DNA of 64,000 bases, from the NCBI RefSeq assembly GCF_000379825.1, contig NZ_KB903817.1, forward strand, positions 101,650 to 165,649, read 5' to 3'. This document shows positions 53,539 through 62,158 of the stretch, piece by piece. The notes beneath the pieces are model-generated. The model was not told the DNA's origin, searched no databases, and was given only the letters and a program-made list of their open reading frames with translations. Within the stretch, counting starts at the first letter, position 1, and every line of letters starts with the position of its first letter. The translations under genes and the position numbers were made by a program. Origin of the DNA: Longispora albida DSM 44784 (GTDB lineage Bacteria > Actinomycetota > Actinomycetes > Mycobacteriales > Micromonosporaceae).

Positions 53539-53760
53539 ATGGAGAACGAATCCGATTACGCCGAGGTGGTGGAGGCTATCGCGGCAGGCAGCATCACCTT
53601 CGCGTACGCGGCGCCCGGCATGGGCACTGTCGTCGACCGGAGCATCCTGCTGACAGCCGACGCCGACGCGCGGATCGAGGCGGCGGCCGCCCGGCGGGGC
53701 GTGGAGCCGTCGGCGCTCATCCGGTCGTGGATCGACCAGGGCCTGGCCAAGGAGAGCTAG
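53539..53760 (+). CDS. Ribbon-helix-helix (CopG/Arc-like) protein
   Basis: A 73-residue protein whose C-terminal half (VDRSILLTADADARIEAAAARRGVEPSALIRSWIDQGLAKES) is a ribbon-helix-helix DNA-binding motif. The N-terminus YAEVVEAIAAGSITFAYA resembles an antitoxin tail, but no toxin gene follows. It may be an orphan antitoxin or small regulator. ATG 53539 follows GAGGAG. Confidence 0.78.
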   Translation: MENESDYAEVVEAIAAGSITFAYAAPGMGTVVDRSILLTADADARIEAAAARRGVEPSALIRSWIDQGLAKES

Positions 53761-53911
53761 GACCTCTTAGTACCCATAGCGGCGGATCCGGCGCGCCGGG
53801 CGCTTACGGTGCGCTGATCGGCCGCGCCATCCTTGGCCACGATCGTCCCTTGTGGCCGGACGGCGTTCTATGGTGCCGGCATGCTCACCCGTTGGTGATG
53901 GGAGCCTGCCG

Positions 53912-54319
53912 ATGCCTGCTTCGATGTTTCTTCCCCGGGCCGCGACCGCACTGCTCGGTGCGGCCCTCGTCCTCACCCCCGCGATCCTGGGCCCGGTACC
54001 GGCCCACGCCGCCAGCCCGAGTGTCATGATCAGCGGTCCGGGGGTGATCACGGTGAAAGCGAAGTACGCCTTCACCGCCGTCCACTCCGGGCTCGGCAAC
54101 CAGCCGGTCTTCCTGTGGCACGAACGGTTCTGCTCCGACGCGGCCTCGGAGAACTGCACGGACTGGGTGGCCACGATCAACGTGCCGGCCACGTACAACC
54201 GGGTGCTGATCCCGGACTGCTCCGGCGCGGGGGAGAACTCCTTCCAGCTCGCCGTCGTCGCGACCGGCAACGGGCTTCAGGCCAAGGCCGAGCACCGTAC
54301 CTGGCTCTGTATTCAGTAA
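53912..54319 (+). CDS. Secreted hypothetical protein
   Basis: The 135-residue protein has a signal peptide (about 1-34, VPAHA) and a mature domain of about 100 residues with four Cys (RFCSDAASENCTDW, IPDCSG, TWLCIQ) suggesting two disulfides. No family recognised. Its end overlaps the convergent phosphatase gene by 7 bp. ATG 53912 is chosen over upstream in-frame starts because the signal peptide begins there. Confidence 0.68.
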   Translation: MPASMFLPRAATALLGAALVLTPAILGPVPAHAASPSVMISGPGVITVKAKYAFTAVHSGLGNQPVFLWHERFCSDAASENCTDWVATINVPATYNRVLIPDCSGAGENSFQLAVVATGNGLQAKAEHRTWLCIQ

Positions 54320-55107
54320 CCGCCGCCCAGGTGGCAGATCACGGCGGTGGCGTCGTCATGGTGCTTGTGCCGGGGCAGCGCCACCCGCTCCGGATCGGCG
54401 TCCTCGCAGGCCCGCGTGCGCGCGATCAGCTCGCCCGGCCCCTGCGCGTACCCGACGGCCAGCAGCTCGTGCCACTCCAGCGCCCCGAACCCGGTGACCA
54501 GCAGTGACACCCCGTCCGAGAGCAGGGCCGCACCGCGCAGCCCGGACACCGTTCCGGTGTGGGCGTGCCCGGCGGCCGCTGGGTCGACCTGTGCGACCCA
54601 GTACCCGCCGGGCTGGTTGCGGATCTGCTGCTGGGCCTGGATCAGGCTGCTCAGGCCGCTGGCGGTGGCGGCCCCGGCCTGCTGGGCGGTGAAGTGGTCG
54701 TCGACGGCCGGGTCGCTGACCGCCCGGACCTCGCCCGGCAGGTCGAGCACGACCGTGGCGTCGGAGAGCACGAGATAGTCGGCCGATCCGGCGCCGTCCG
54801 TCCTCAGCAGAGCGACAGTCGAGGCAGGTGTACCGGGATGGCCGAGGTCGCACTGGCCGCCGTGCAGGCCGGCCACGTGCGTGATCGCCCCGGAGAGCGC
54901 TTCGGGCAGGGCCACGGCCGGGTCGGCGGCGAGCCGGAGGAGTGCCGTGCCGAGCTGCTCGACATACCACGGCGTACCGTGCAGGCAGCCCGTCTCGGCG
55001 CTCTCGGTCAGGCCGTCCAGGACGACGGCGGTACGAGGGCCGGTGCCGGCCCAGTCCTCATTGGCCCGCCCGGGATGCCCGGGCACGCTGGCGATCTCAC
55101 TGCGCAT
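54313..55107 (-). CDS. PP2C-like protein phosphatase
   Basis: The 264-residue protein has reduced PP2C motifs: RANEDWAG, AVVLDGL, STVALL, AALLSDGV and DDATAVICHL, whose Asp residues should bind two metal ions. It is divergent from classical PP2C (VLDGL in place of VADGMGG), so activity is likely but not certain. ATG 55107 is chosen over one 18 bp upstream. Confidence 0.72.
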   Translation of the reverse strand: MRSEIASVPGHPGRANEDWAGTGPRTAVVLDGLTESAETGCLHGTPWYVEQLGTALLRLAADPAVALPEALSGAITHVAGLHGGQCDLGHPGTPASTVALLRTDGAGSADYLVLSDATVVLDLPGEVRAVSDPAVDDHFTAQQAGAATASGLSSLIQAQQQIRNQPGGYWVAQVDPAAAGHAHTGTVSGLRGAALLSDGVSLLVTGFGALEWHELLAVGYAQGPGELIARTRACEDADPERVALPRHKHHDDATAVICHLGGGY

Positions 55108-55128
55108 AGCCGCCCAGTATGTCACGCA

Positions 55129-55320
55129 CTACTTCGCGGTGGCCTCCACGTGCGAGTCGACGCCGGGGTAGACCAAGCCCTCCACGCCGGTGTCCTCCCA
55201 GCGGACCATGTACGGCGGGGTGCCGTCCGGATGCCTCAGCTCGGTGATGGTCCCGATTCGCCGTTTGTCCCCGGTGTGGGCTCCCTCGACGATCAGCCGG
55301 TCGCCAACGTTCGCCTTCAT
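55129..55320 (-). CDS. DUF1918 protein
   Basis: The 63-residue protein (KANVGDRLIVEGAHTGDKRRIGTITELRHPDGTPPYMVRWEDTGVEGLVYPGVD) is DUF1918, a small SH3-like barrel of unknown function common in actinomycetes. It overlaps the preceding membrane-protein gene by 4 bp. Confidence 0.92.
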   Translation of the reverse strand: MKANVGDRLIVEGAHTGDKRRIGTITELRHPDGTPPYMVRWEDTGVEGLVYPGVDSHVEATAK

Positions 55321-55859
55321 GGCTTCCTCCCGTTCCTCCCGGGATAGCTTTCCTCCTTATTGTCGGCCTCGGCGGCCCTCGGGGCCATGCCAACAGCCCA
55401 CGCGGCCTGCACCCCGAGGAACGTGAGGACGCAGAAGAGGATCGCCTCGACCTGGAGCGCGGTCAGGTCGCCCCGGATCGCGTTCGCGAAGGCCGGCAGC
55501 CCGGCGACGGCCGCGATCAGCACGTACACCGGCACGGCCACCCACTGGAACATCCTGGCCACCCCGAACTGCCCCGACTCCCGGCCGAGCGCCGGGGCGA
55601 GCAGCAGGATGCCGAGCGCGCCGGCCAGCCCGGCGAAGGTGAACGTCACCCGCCACACCATCGGCACGGTCGGGGCGACCTGGGCGAGGAGGGCCATCGT
55701 GCCCGGTACGAGAAACTGGAGCGAGACCAGGTAGGCCATCCGGCGGCCAGCGGCGTCCCGCCCGGCCATCTCTGGCCGGTCCTTGGCCGCGACCCACCAC
55801 AGGCCCAGCAGCGTGAAGTTGATGCCGGACACCACCGCGTAGAAGGAGCTGAGATCCAT
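55317..55859 (-). CDS. Four-helix membrane protein
   Basis: The 180-residue protein has about five hydrophobic helices, beginning MDLSSFYAVVSGINFTLLGLWWVAA, and a charged C-terminus. No family recognised. It is the first gene of a two-gene operon with DUF1918. Confidence 0.72.
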   Translation of the reverse strand: MDLSSFYAVVSGINFTLLGLWWVAAKDRPEMAGRDAAGRRMAYLVSLQFLVPGTMALLAQVAPTVPMVWRVTFTFAGLAGALGILLLAPALGRESGQFGVARMFQWVAVPVYVLIAAVAGLPAFANAIRGDLTALQVEAILFCVLTFLGVQAAWAVGMAPRAAEADNKEESYPGRNGRKP

Positions 55860-55975
55860 CGGGCACTCCCCTGGCCTCTGTCCTATTTAAGAAAATTGTA
55901 CGAAATCAGGGCGGCCCAGTCAGCCGATCGCGCGAGCCACCGGCGGCCGGGCCTGGCGCGACTAGAATGAGAAAG

Positions 55976-56001
55976 CCCCTCACGAGCTGGTGAGGAGGGG
56001 G
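55976..56001 (+). promoter_or_regulatory. Hairpin enclosing the VOC-gene ribosome-binding site
   Basis: CCCCTCAC (55977-55984) can pair with GTGAGGAGGGG (55990-56000) around GAGCTG. The 3' arm contains the SD GAGGAGG 8 bases before the ATG at 56007, so folding would hide it; TTTTC follows. Confidence 0.6.
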
Positions 56002-56006
56002 TTTTC

Positions 56007-56393
56007 ATGACAGTCACCGGGCGGGTGTTCGGCACGTTGCCGGCCAAGGACATGAATCGGGCCAAGGCCTTCTACGAGAAGAACCTCGGCATCAAGCCGG
56101 TCATGGACAACGACGACGGCGCGGTCTACGAGCTGGCGGAACACACGAAGATCATGCTGTTCCCGTCCACCGGGGAGCCGAGCGGCACGCACACGCAGGC
56201 AAACTTCGAGTGCGACGACCTCGACGCCGAGGTGCGGCGGATGAAGGCCAACGGCGTGAAGTTCGAGGACTACGACACGCCGGGCCTCAAGACGAAGGAC
56301 AGCATCACCGTCGACCAGGAGTTCCGCGGGGCCTGGTTCCACGACTCCGAGGGCAACCTGATCGCGATCAGCGAGCGCATGCCGATGATGTGA
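56007..56393 (+). CDS. VOC (glyoxalase/bleomycin-resistance fold) protein
   Basis: The 128-residue protein has two beta-alpha-beta-beta-beta modules (RVFGTLPAKDMNRAKAFYEKNLGIKPV, FECDDLDAEVRRMKANGVKFEDYDTPGL, AWFHDSEGNLIAISER). The metal-ligand pattern is weak, so it could be a non-catalytic binding protein. It is followed by a hairpin terminator shared with cobN. Confidence 0.88.
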   Translation: MTVTGRVFGTLPAKDMNRAKAFYEKNLGIKPVMDNDDGAVYELAEHTKIMLFPSTGEPSGTHTQANFECDDLDAEVRRMKANGVKFEDYDTPGLKTKDSITVDQEFRGAWFHDSEGNLIAISERMPMM

Positions 56394-56415
56394 CTCCGCC
56401 CCGGACGACGAGCGC

Positions 56416-56457
56416 GTGGGACCCCTCACGTCGCTATAACGACGTGAGGGGTCCCAC
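56416..56457. terminator. GTGGGACCCCTCA-type hairpin, copy 2
   Basis: The outer arms are identical to 41588-41629; the inner CGTCG/CGACG pair differs and keeps pairing, with loop CTATAA. It separates the convergent VOC and cobN genes. Confidence 0.9.
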
Positions 56458-56459
56458 GA

Positions 56460-59400
56460 TCATGGACGCTCGCCGCCCTCCAGGTCGCCCTCGGTTTCCA
56501 GGTATGCCTGGCGGAGGGCTTCGAGGGTCGCCGGTTCCGGGTGCTCCCAGAGGCCACGGTCGGCGGCTTCGAGCAGGCGCTCGGCGATGCCGTGCAGCGC
56601 CCACGGGTTGGAGTCGGCGAAGAACTTGCGGTTCTCCGGGTCGAGGACGTAGCTGGCGGTCAGCTTCTCGTACATCCAGTCGGCGACCACGCCTGCCGTC
56701 GCGTCGAAGCCGAACAGGTAGTCGACCGTGGCGGCCAGCTCGAACGCGCCCTTGTAGCCGTGCCTGCGCATCGCGGCCAGCCAGCGCGGGTTGACGACGC
56801 GGGCACGGAAGATCCGGGCCGTCTCCTCGGAGAGGGTACGGGTGCGCACGGCGTCGGGCCGGGTGCTGTCGCCGACGTAGGCCTCCGGGGCCTTGCCGGT
56901 CAGCGCCCGCACCGTGGCGATCATGCCGCCGTGGTACTGGAAGTAGTCGTCGGAGTCCGCGATGTCGTGCTCGAGCGTGTCGGTGTTCTTGGCCGCGACG
57001 GCGATCCGCTTGTACGCGGTCTCCATGTCCGGCCGGGCCGCCACGCCGTCGAGGCCGCGGCCGTAGGCGAAGCCGCCCCACACCGCGTACACCTCGGCGA
57101 GGTCCTTGTCGTCGCGCCAGTTGCGGCTGTCGATGAGCTGGAGGAGGCCCGCGCCGTACGCGCCCGGCTTCGAGCCGAAGATCCGCATGGTGGCCCGCCG
57201 CTCGTCGCCGTGCCCGGCGAGGTCGGCACCGACGTGCGCCCGGACGAAGTTGTCCTCCGGCGCCTCGTCGAGGCCGGCGACCAGCCGTACCGCGTCGTCG
57301 AGCATCGCGACCACGTGCGGGAACGCGTCCCGGAAGAAACCGCTGATCCGGATGGTCACGTCGATGCGGGGCCGGCCCAGTTCCGCGAGCGGGATCGGCT
57401 CCAGCCCGTTGACCCGGCGGGAGGCCTCGTCCCACAGCGGGCGGACGCCCAGCAGCGCCAGTACCTCGGCGATGTCGTCGCCGGCCGTGCGCATCGCCGA
57501 GGTGCCCCAGACGGACAGGCCCACCGAGCTCGGCCATTCGCCGTGGTCGGCGCGGTACCTGGCGAGGAGCGAGTCGGCCATCGCCTGCCCGGTCTCCCAG
57601 GCCAGCCGGCTCGGCACGGCCTTCGGGTCGACGGAGTAGAAGTTCCGGCCGGTCGGCAGCACGTTGATCAGGCCGCGCAGTGGCGAACCGCTCGGCCCGG
57701 CCGGGACGTACCCGCCGTCGAGCGCGTGCAGCACGTGCGTCATCTCGTCGGTCGTCCGCGCGAGCCGGGGCACGACCTCCGTCGCCGCGAACCGGAGCAC
57801 GTCGGCGACCAGGCCCTCGGCCAGCTCGCCGGCCGCCGCCGGGTCCCAGCCACGGTCCTCCATCGCCTGGACCAGTGCCCGGGCCTGCTCCTCGACCGCG
57901 TCGACGTCGCCGCGGGCACTGTCCCCTTCGGACAGACCCAGGGCCTCGCGGAGACCCGGCAGCGCCGCGACCTGCCCGCCCCACATCTGCTTGGCGCGCA
58001 GCATGGCCAGCACCAGGCTGACCCGGGCCTCGCCTTCCGGAGCCTCGCCCAGGATGTGCAGGCCGTCGCGGATCTGCACGTCCTTGACCTCGCACAGCCA
58101 GCCGTCGACGTGCAGCAGGAAGTCGTCGAACTCCGCGTCGTGCGGCCGGTCGGCGAAACCGAGGTCGTGGTCGAGCTTGGCCGCCTGGATCAGCGTCCAG
58201 ATCTGGGCGCGGATCGCCGGCAGCTTGGCCGGGTCGAGGGCCGCGATGTTCGAGTACTCGTCGAGCAGCTGCTCCAGCCGGGCGATGTCGCCGTAGGACT
58301 CGGCGCGGGCCATCGGCGGGACGAGATGGTCGACCAGGGTGGCGTGGGCGCGGCGCTTGGCCTGCGTACCCTCGCCCGGGTCGTTGACCAGGAACGGGTA
58401 GATCAGCGGCAGGTCACCGAGGGCGGCGTCGGGGCCGCAGCCGGCCGACAGGCCCAGCGTCTTGCCCGGCAGCCACTCCAGGTTGCCGTGCTTGCCGACG
58501 TGCACGACGGCGTCGGCGCCGAAGACCTCGCCCAGCCAGCGGTACGCGGCCAGGTAGTGGTGGCTCGGCGGCAGGTCGGGGTCGTGGTAGATGGCGACCG
58601 GGTTCTCACCGAAGCCGCGCGGGGGCTGGACGACCACGACGACGTTGCCGGAGGTGAGGGCGGCCAGGACGATGTCGCCGTTGTCGACGAAGAGCGTGCC
58701 GGGCGCCGGACCCCAGTGCTGTTCCATCTCCTCGCGCAGCTCGGCCGGCAGCGTGTCGAAGAACCGCTGGTACGTGGCCGCCGGGATCCGGACCTTGTTC
58801 GCTTCGAGCTGCTCCTCGGTGAGCCAGTCCGGGTCCTGGCCGCCGGCCGCGATCAGCGCGTGGATCAGCGCGTCGCCGTCCTGGCTGGCCACGCCCGGCA
58901 GGTCACCGACGTCGTAGCCACGCTCGTGCATGGCCTTCAGCAGCCGGACCACGCTGGCCGGGGTGTCGAGGCCGACGGCGTTGCCGATCCGGGAGTGCTT
59001 CGTCGGGTACGCCGAGAGCATGATGGCGATCTTCTTCTCGGCCGCCGGGATGTGCCGGAGCTTCGCGTGCCGGACGGCGATGCCCGCCACCCGGGAGGCG
59101 CGCTCGGCGTCGGCCACGTACACCGTGAGGCCGTCGCCGTCGATCTCCTTGAACGAGAACGGGACGGTGATGATCCGGCCGTCGAACTCCGGCACGGCGA
59201 CCTGGGTCGCGGTGTCCAGCGGGGACAGGCCGTCGTCGTTGGCGTCCCACGCCTCGCGGCTGCTGGTCAGGCACAGGCCCTGGAGGATCGGCACGTCGAG
59301 CGCGGCGAGCGCCCCGACGTCCCACGCGTCGTCGTCCCCGCCGGCCTGGGCGAGGGCAGGCTTGGAGCCGCCGGCCGCGAGCACCGTGACGATCAGCGCG

Positions 59401-60044
59401 TCGGCCCGGCCCAGCGTCTCCAGCAGCTCGGCGGGGGCTGAGCGGAGCGAGGCGCAGTACACCGGAAGGGCCTGGCCGCCAGCGTCCTCGATGGACTCGC
59501 ACAGCGTCTCGACGAACGAGGTGTTTCCCGCCACATGGTGCGCCCGGTAGTACAGGACGGCGACCGTCGGGCCGGACTCCACCCGGGGCGTGCGGTCGAG
59601 GACGCCCCAGGCCGGCGTCTCCGCCGGGGGAGCGAAGCCGTTACCGGTCAGCAGGACGGTGTCGGAGAGGAAGTTGTGCAGCTCGGCCAGGTTCGCCGCT
59701 CCGCCGTGCGCCAGGTACTGGTGGGTCTCGGCCACGACGCCGCTGGGCACCGTGGACAGCTCCATCAGCTCGGCGTCGGGGGCCTGCTCGCCACCGAGGA
59801 CGGCGACCGGGAGGCCGGAGGCGAGGACGAGGTCGAGCCCCTCCTCCCAAGCCCGGCGGCCACCGAGGATCCGGACCACGACGAGCGACACGCCGTCCAG
59901 CAGGGCTGGCACGTCCTCGACCGCCGTCCGCGCGGGGTTGGCCAGCCGGTACCCGGCACCGGAGGCGCGGGCGCTGAGCAGGTCGGTGTCGGAGGTGGAC
60001 AGCAGCAACAGGCGGCTAGCGGAAGGCACGACGGCAGCACTCAC
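56460..60044 (-). CDS. cobN: Cobaltochelatase subunit CobN
   Basis: The 1194-residue protein is the large subunit of the ATP-dependent cobaltochelatase, which inserts cobalt into hydrogenobyrinic acid a,c-diamide. Family segments include VVVRILGGRRAWEEGLD, LDVPILQGLCLTSSREAW, KKIAIMLSAYPTKHSRIGNAVGLDTPASVVRLL, VHVGKHGNLEWLPGKTLGLSAGCGPDAALGDLPLIYPF and VGLSVWGTSAMRTAGDDI. GTG 60044 is the start with GAGGA upstream. A cobalamin riboswitch lies in its leader. The CobS/CobT (or ChlI/ChlD-like) partners are not in the window. Confidence 0.96.
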   Translation of the reverse strand: MSAAVVPSASRLLLLSTSDTDLLSARASGAGYRLANPARTAVEDVPALLDGVSLVVVRILGGRRAWEEGLDLVLASGLPVAVLGGEQAPDAELMELSTVPSGVVAETHQYLAHGGAANLAELHNFLSDTVLLTGNGFAPPAETPAWGVLDRTPRVESGPTVAVLYYRAHHVAGNTSFVETLCESIEDAGGQALPVYCASLRSAPAELLETLGRADALIVTVLAAGGSKPALAQAGGDDDAWDVGALAALDVPILQGLCLTSSREAWDANDDGLSPLDTATQVAVPEFDGRIITVPFSFKEIDGDGLTVYVADAERASRVAGIAVRHAKLRHIPAAEKKIAIMLSAYPTKHSRIGNAVGLDTPASVVRLLKAMHERGYDVGDLPGVASQDGDALIHALIAAGGQDPDWLTEEQLEANKVRIPAATYQRFFDTLPAELREEMEQHWGPAPGTLFVDNGDIVLAALTSGNVVVVVQPPRGFGENPVAIYHDPDLPPSHHYLAAYRWLGEVFGADAVVHVGKHGNLEWLPGKTLGLSAGCGPDAALGDLPLIYPFLVNDPGEGTQAKRRAHATLVDHLVPPMARAESYGDIARLEQLLDEYSNIAALDPAKLPAIRAQIWTLIQAAKLDHDLGFADRPHDAEFDDFLLHVDGWLCEVKDVQIRDGLHILGEAPEGEARVSLVLAMLRAKQMWGGQVAALPGLREALGLSEGDSARGDVDAVEEQARALVQAMEDRGWDPAAAGELAEGLVADVLRFAATEVVPRLARTTDEMTHVLHALDGGYVPAGPSGSPLRGLINVLPTGRNFYSVDPKAVPSRLAWETGQAMADSLLARYRADHGEWPSSVGLSVWGTSAMRTAGDDIAEVLALLGVRPLWDEASRRVNGLEPIPLAELGRPRIDVTIRISGFFRDAFPHVVAMLDDAVRLVAGLDEAPEDNFVRAHVGADLAGHGDERRATMRIFGSKPGAYGAGLLQLIDSRNWRDDKDLAEVYAVWGGFAYGRGLDGVAARPDMETAYKRIAVAAKNTDTLEHDIADSDDYFQYHGGMIATVRALTGKAPEAYVGDSTRPDAVRTRTLSEETARIFRARVVNPRWLAAMRRHGYKGAFELAATVDYLFGFDATAGVVADWMYEKLTASYVLDPENRKFFADSNPWALHGIAERLLEAADRGLWEHPEPATLEALRQAYLETEGDLEGGERP

Positions 60045-60091
60045 GGCAGGTCCTCACTCCGGGGTCCGCGCCCCAGGTCGACGGCGGCGGC

Positions 60092-60240
60092 GACGGGAGT
60101 CTCCTGGCTTCCCGGATCGCCGCTCCCCTCAGCCTTCCCACCCAACACGGGCAGTGACTATCGTGAGGCTTGCTCCCCGGTGACAGTGGCGGGACCGCGC
60201 CGGACTCGCACCGGCTTCCTCCACCTGTCGCCGCATAGTT
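60092..60240 (-). promoter_or_regulatory. Cobalamin riboswitch
   Basis: On the minus strand: GGAAGCCGGTGCGAGTCCGG, then GCGGTCCCGCCACTGTCACC (the B12 box at about 60180-60198) and a closing GGGAAGCCAGGAGAC (about 60100-60114). It lies just ahead of cobN and should reduce cobN expression when adenosylcobalamin is plentiful. The rest of 60045-60347 is the divergent promoter region; no second riboswitch is seen facing cobG. Confidence 0.93.
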
Positions 60241-60347
60241 GCGCCCTCACTCTGCTGTCTGGCCCCGCCGCCGTCAAGTTGCCCGCCGCCCACCAGCGCC
60301 GCGCCCCCTGCCATCCGCACATTCCTCCGCCCCGTAGGATCCGCCGC

Positions 60348-61544
60348 GTGCTGTCGCCCCTGCCCGACCGGTCCAAGCCGGACAACTGCCCCGGAGTGCT
60401 CATCCCGCACCCGGCGGCCGATGGCGGGCTGGTCCGGGTCCGGCTGCCCGGCGGGCAGGTCACGGCCGGTCAGTGGCAGGCGCTGCTCGACGCGGCCGTG
60501 GAGTTCGGCGATGGCGCGCTGGAGCTGACCTCGCGCGGAAACGTCCAGCTCAGAGGGGTCGCCCCGGGTGCCGAGGCCGAGCTGGGTGCCCGGCTGGCCG
60601 AGCTGCTGCCCTCCCGTACGCACGAGAAGGTCCGCAACATCCTGGCCTCGCCGCTGTCTGGTGTGGCCGGCGGCCTGGCCGACGTCCGCCGCCTGCCTCG
60701 GGCCCTGGACCGCAGTCTCCAGCTCAACGCCCGGCTGGCCGAGTTGTCCGGCAGGTTCCTGTTCGCGATCGACGACGGCCGGGGTGACGTGAGCGCCCTC
60801 GGCGCCGATGTCGCGGTCCTGGCGACCGGGCCGGACGAGTTCGTGCTGGTCCTCGGCGGCGAGCCGACCGGCCAGCGGATGCGCTCCGCCGCCGTGTCCG
60901 CCACGATGGTCCTCGCCGCGCTGGCCTTCCTGACCGAGCGGGAGGCCCAGGGGTCGAAGGCCTGGCGGCTGGCCGAGCTGCGCGACGGCGCGGCCCGGGT
61001 CGCCGACCGGCTCACCCTCCGGCCGTCCATTGTGTCCATCGTGCACGCCGTGACGCCGCCGGTGTCCGTGCCGGGCGGCGGAGGGCCGGGTCTCGTCGGC
61101 CGGATCGCCCGGAACGACGGCCGCGAGGCGCTCGGGCTGCTCGCTCCGCTGGGCCGGTTCCAGGCCAGCCAGGCCCCCACCGGGCACGACCTGATCGTGA
61201 CGCCGTGGCGTGGCCTGATCATCCCCGACCTCGAACCGGGTACGGCTGTCCAGCATGGACTGATTGACGACCCGGAGTCCCCGTGGATCGGGGTCACGTC
61301 GTGCGCCGGGCAGCCGGGGTGCGCCAAGGCACTGTCCGATGTGCGCGGCGACGCGGCCGTTGCCCACCAAGGGATTCCGGGCGGGCTTCCGGTGCACTGG
61401 TCGGGGTGCGGGCGGCGGTGCGGCACGCCGGCCGGGCCGCACGTGGAGGTGCTGGCCACGGACGCCGGGTACGAGATCAACGGGGTTGGCGCAGTGGAGC
61501 TCGCGGCGGACATCACCGCCGCACGGAGGGTGGCAGGACAGTGA
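60348..61544 (+). CDS. cobG: Precorrin-3B synthase CobG
   Basis: The 398-residue protein is a nitrite/sulfite-reductase-like Fe-S enzyme of the aerobic pathway that converts precorrin-3A to 3B with oxygen. Typical segments are LELTSRGNVQLRGV, KVRNILASPLSG and the Cys cluster (CAGQPGCAKA, HWSGCGRRCG) for the 4Fe-4S centre. GTG 60348 lacks a strong SD. It overlaps cobH by 4 bp. Confidence 0.9.
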   Translation: MLSPLPDRSKPDNCPGVLIPHPAADGGLVRVRLPGGQVTAGQWQALLDAAVEFGDGALELTSRGNVQLRGVAPGAEAELGARLAELLPSRTHEKVRNILASPLSGVAGGLADVRRLPRALDRSLQLNARLAELSGRFLFAIDDGRGDVSALGADVAVLATGPDEFVLVLGGEPTGQRMRSAAVSATMVLAALAFLTEREAQGSKAWRLAELRDGAARVADRLTLRPSIVSIVHAVTPPVSVPGGGGPGLVGRIARNDGREALGLLAPLGRFQASQAPTGHDLIVTPWRGLIIPDLEPGTAVQHGLIDDPESPWIGVTSCAGQPGCAKALSDVRGDAAVAHQGIPGGLPVHWSGCGRRCGTPAGPHVEVLATDAGYEINGVGAVELAADITAARRVAGQ

Positions 61545-62158
61545 CATACATCAAGGACGGCGCCGAGATCTACCGGCAGTCGTTTGCCACCATCCGCGCC
61601 GAGACGGACTTCTCCGGTGTACCGGCCGACGTCGCCAAGGTCGCCGTCCGCATGATCCACGCCTGTGGCATGACCGACCTGGTCCGCGACCTGGCCTGGT
61701 CGGCGGGTGCCGTGGCCGCTGGCAAGGCCGCGCTGCGGGCTGGCGCGCCGATCCTGTGCGACGCGAACATGGTCGCCTCTGGCGTGACCCGCAAGCGGCT
61801 GCCCGCGGACAACGAGGTGCTGTGCACGCTCCAGGACCCCCGGGTGCCGGGCCTGGCGGCCGAGCTGGGCACGACGCGCAGCGCCGCGGCGATGGAACTG
61901 TGGCGGGACAAGCTCGCCGGGTCCGTCGTCGCGATCGGCAACGCGCCGACCTCGCTCTTCCGGCTGCTGGAGATGGTCGTCGGCGGCGCGCCCCGGCCTG
62001 CGGCCGTGCTGGGCATCCCGGTCGGGTTCATCGGGGCCGCCGAGTCGAAGGAGGCCCTGGCGGCCTCCGACCTGGAGTACCTGGTCGTGCGGGGCCGCCG
62101 CGGCGGCAGCGCCATGACGGCCGCGGCGATCAACGCCCTGGCCAGCGAGGAGGAATGA
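61541..62158 (+). CDS. cobH: Precorrin-8X methylmutase CobH
   Basis: The 205-residue enzyme moves a methyl group to make hydrogenobyrinic acid. The active-site His lies in MIHACGM; other signatures are DANMVASGVTRKRLP, AIGNAPTSLFRLLEM and GFIGAAESKEAL. GTG 61541 overlaps the cobG stop; its own stop overlaps the cobIJ start (ATGA), so translation is coupled. Confidence 0.95.
   Translation: MTYIKDGAEIYRQSFATIRAETDFSGVPADVAKVAVRMIHACGMTDLVRDLAWSAGAVAAGKAALRAGAPILCDANMVASGVTRKRLPADNEVLCTLQDPRVPGLAAELGTTRSAAAMELWRDKLAGSVVAIGNAPTSLFRLLEMVVGGAPRPAAVLGIPVGFIGAAESKEALAASDLEYLVVRGRRGGSAMTAAAINALASEEE

Noticed and set aside
53539..53760. Toxin-antitoxin pair
   Set aside because: The ribbon-helix-helix protein could be an antitoxin, but no toxin gene is adjacent.
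56541..59441. Long plus-strand frame opposite cobN
   Set aside because: Composition is that of an antisense shadow, with no recognisable domain; cobN is certain.
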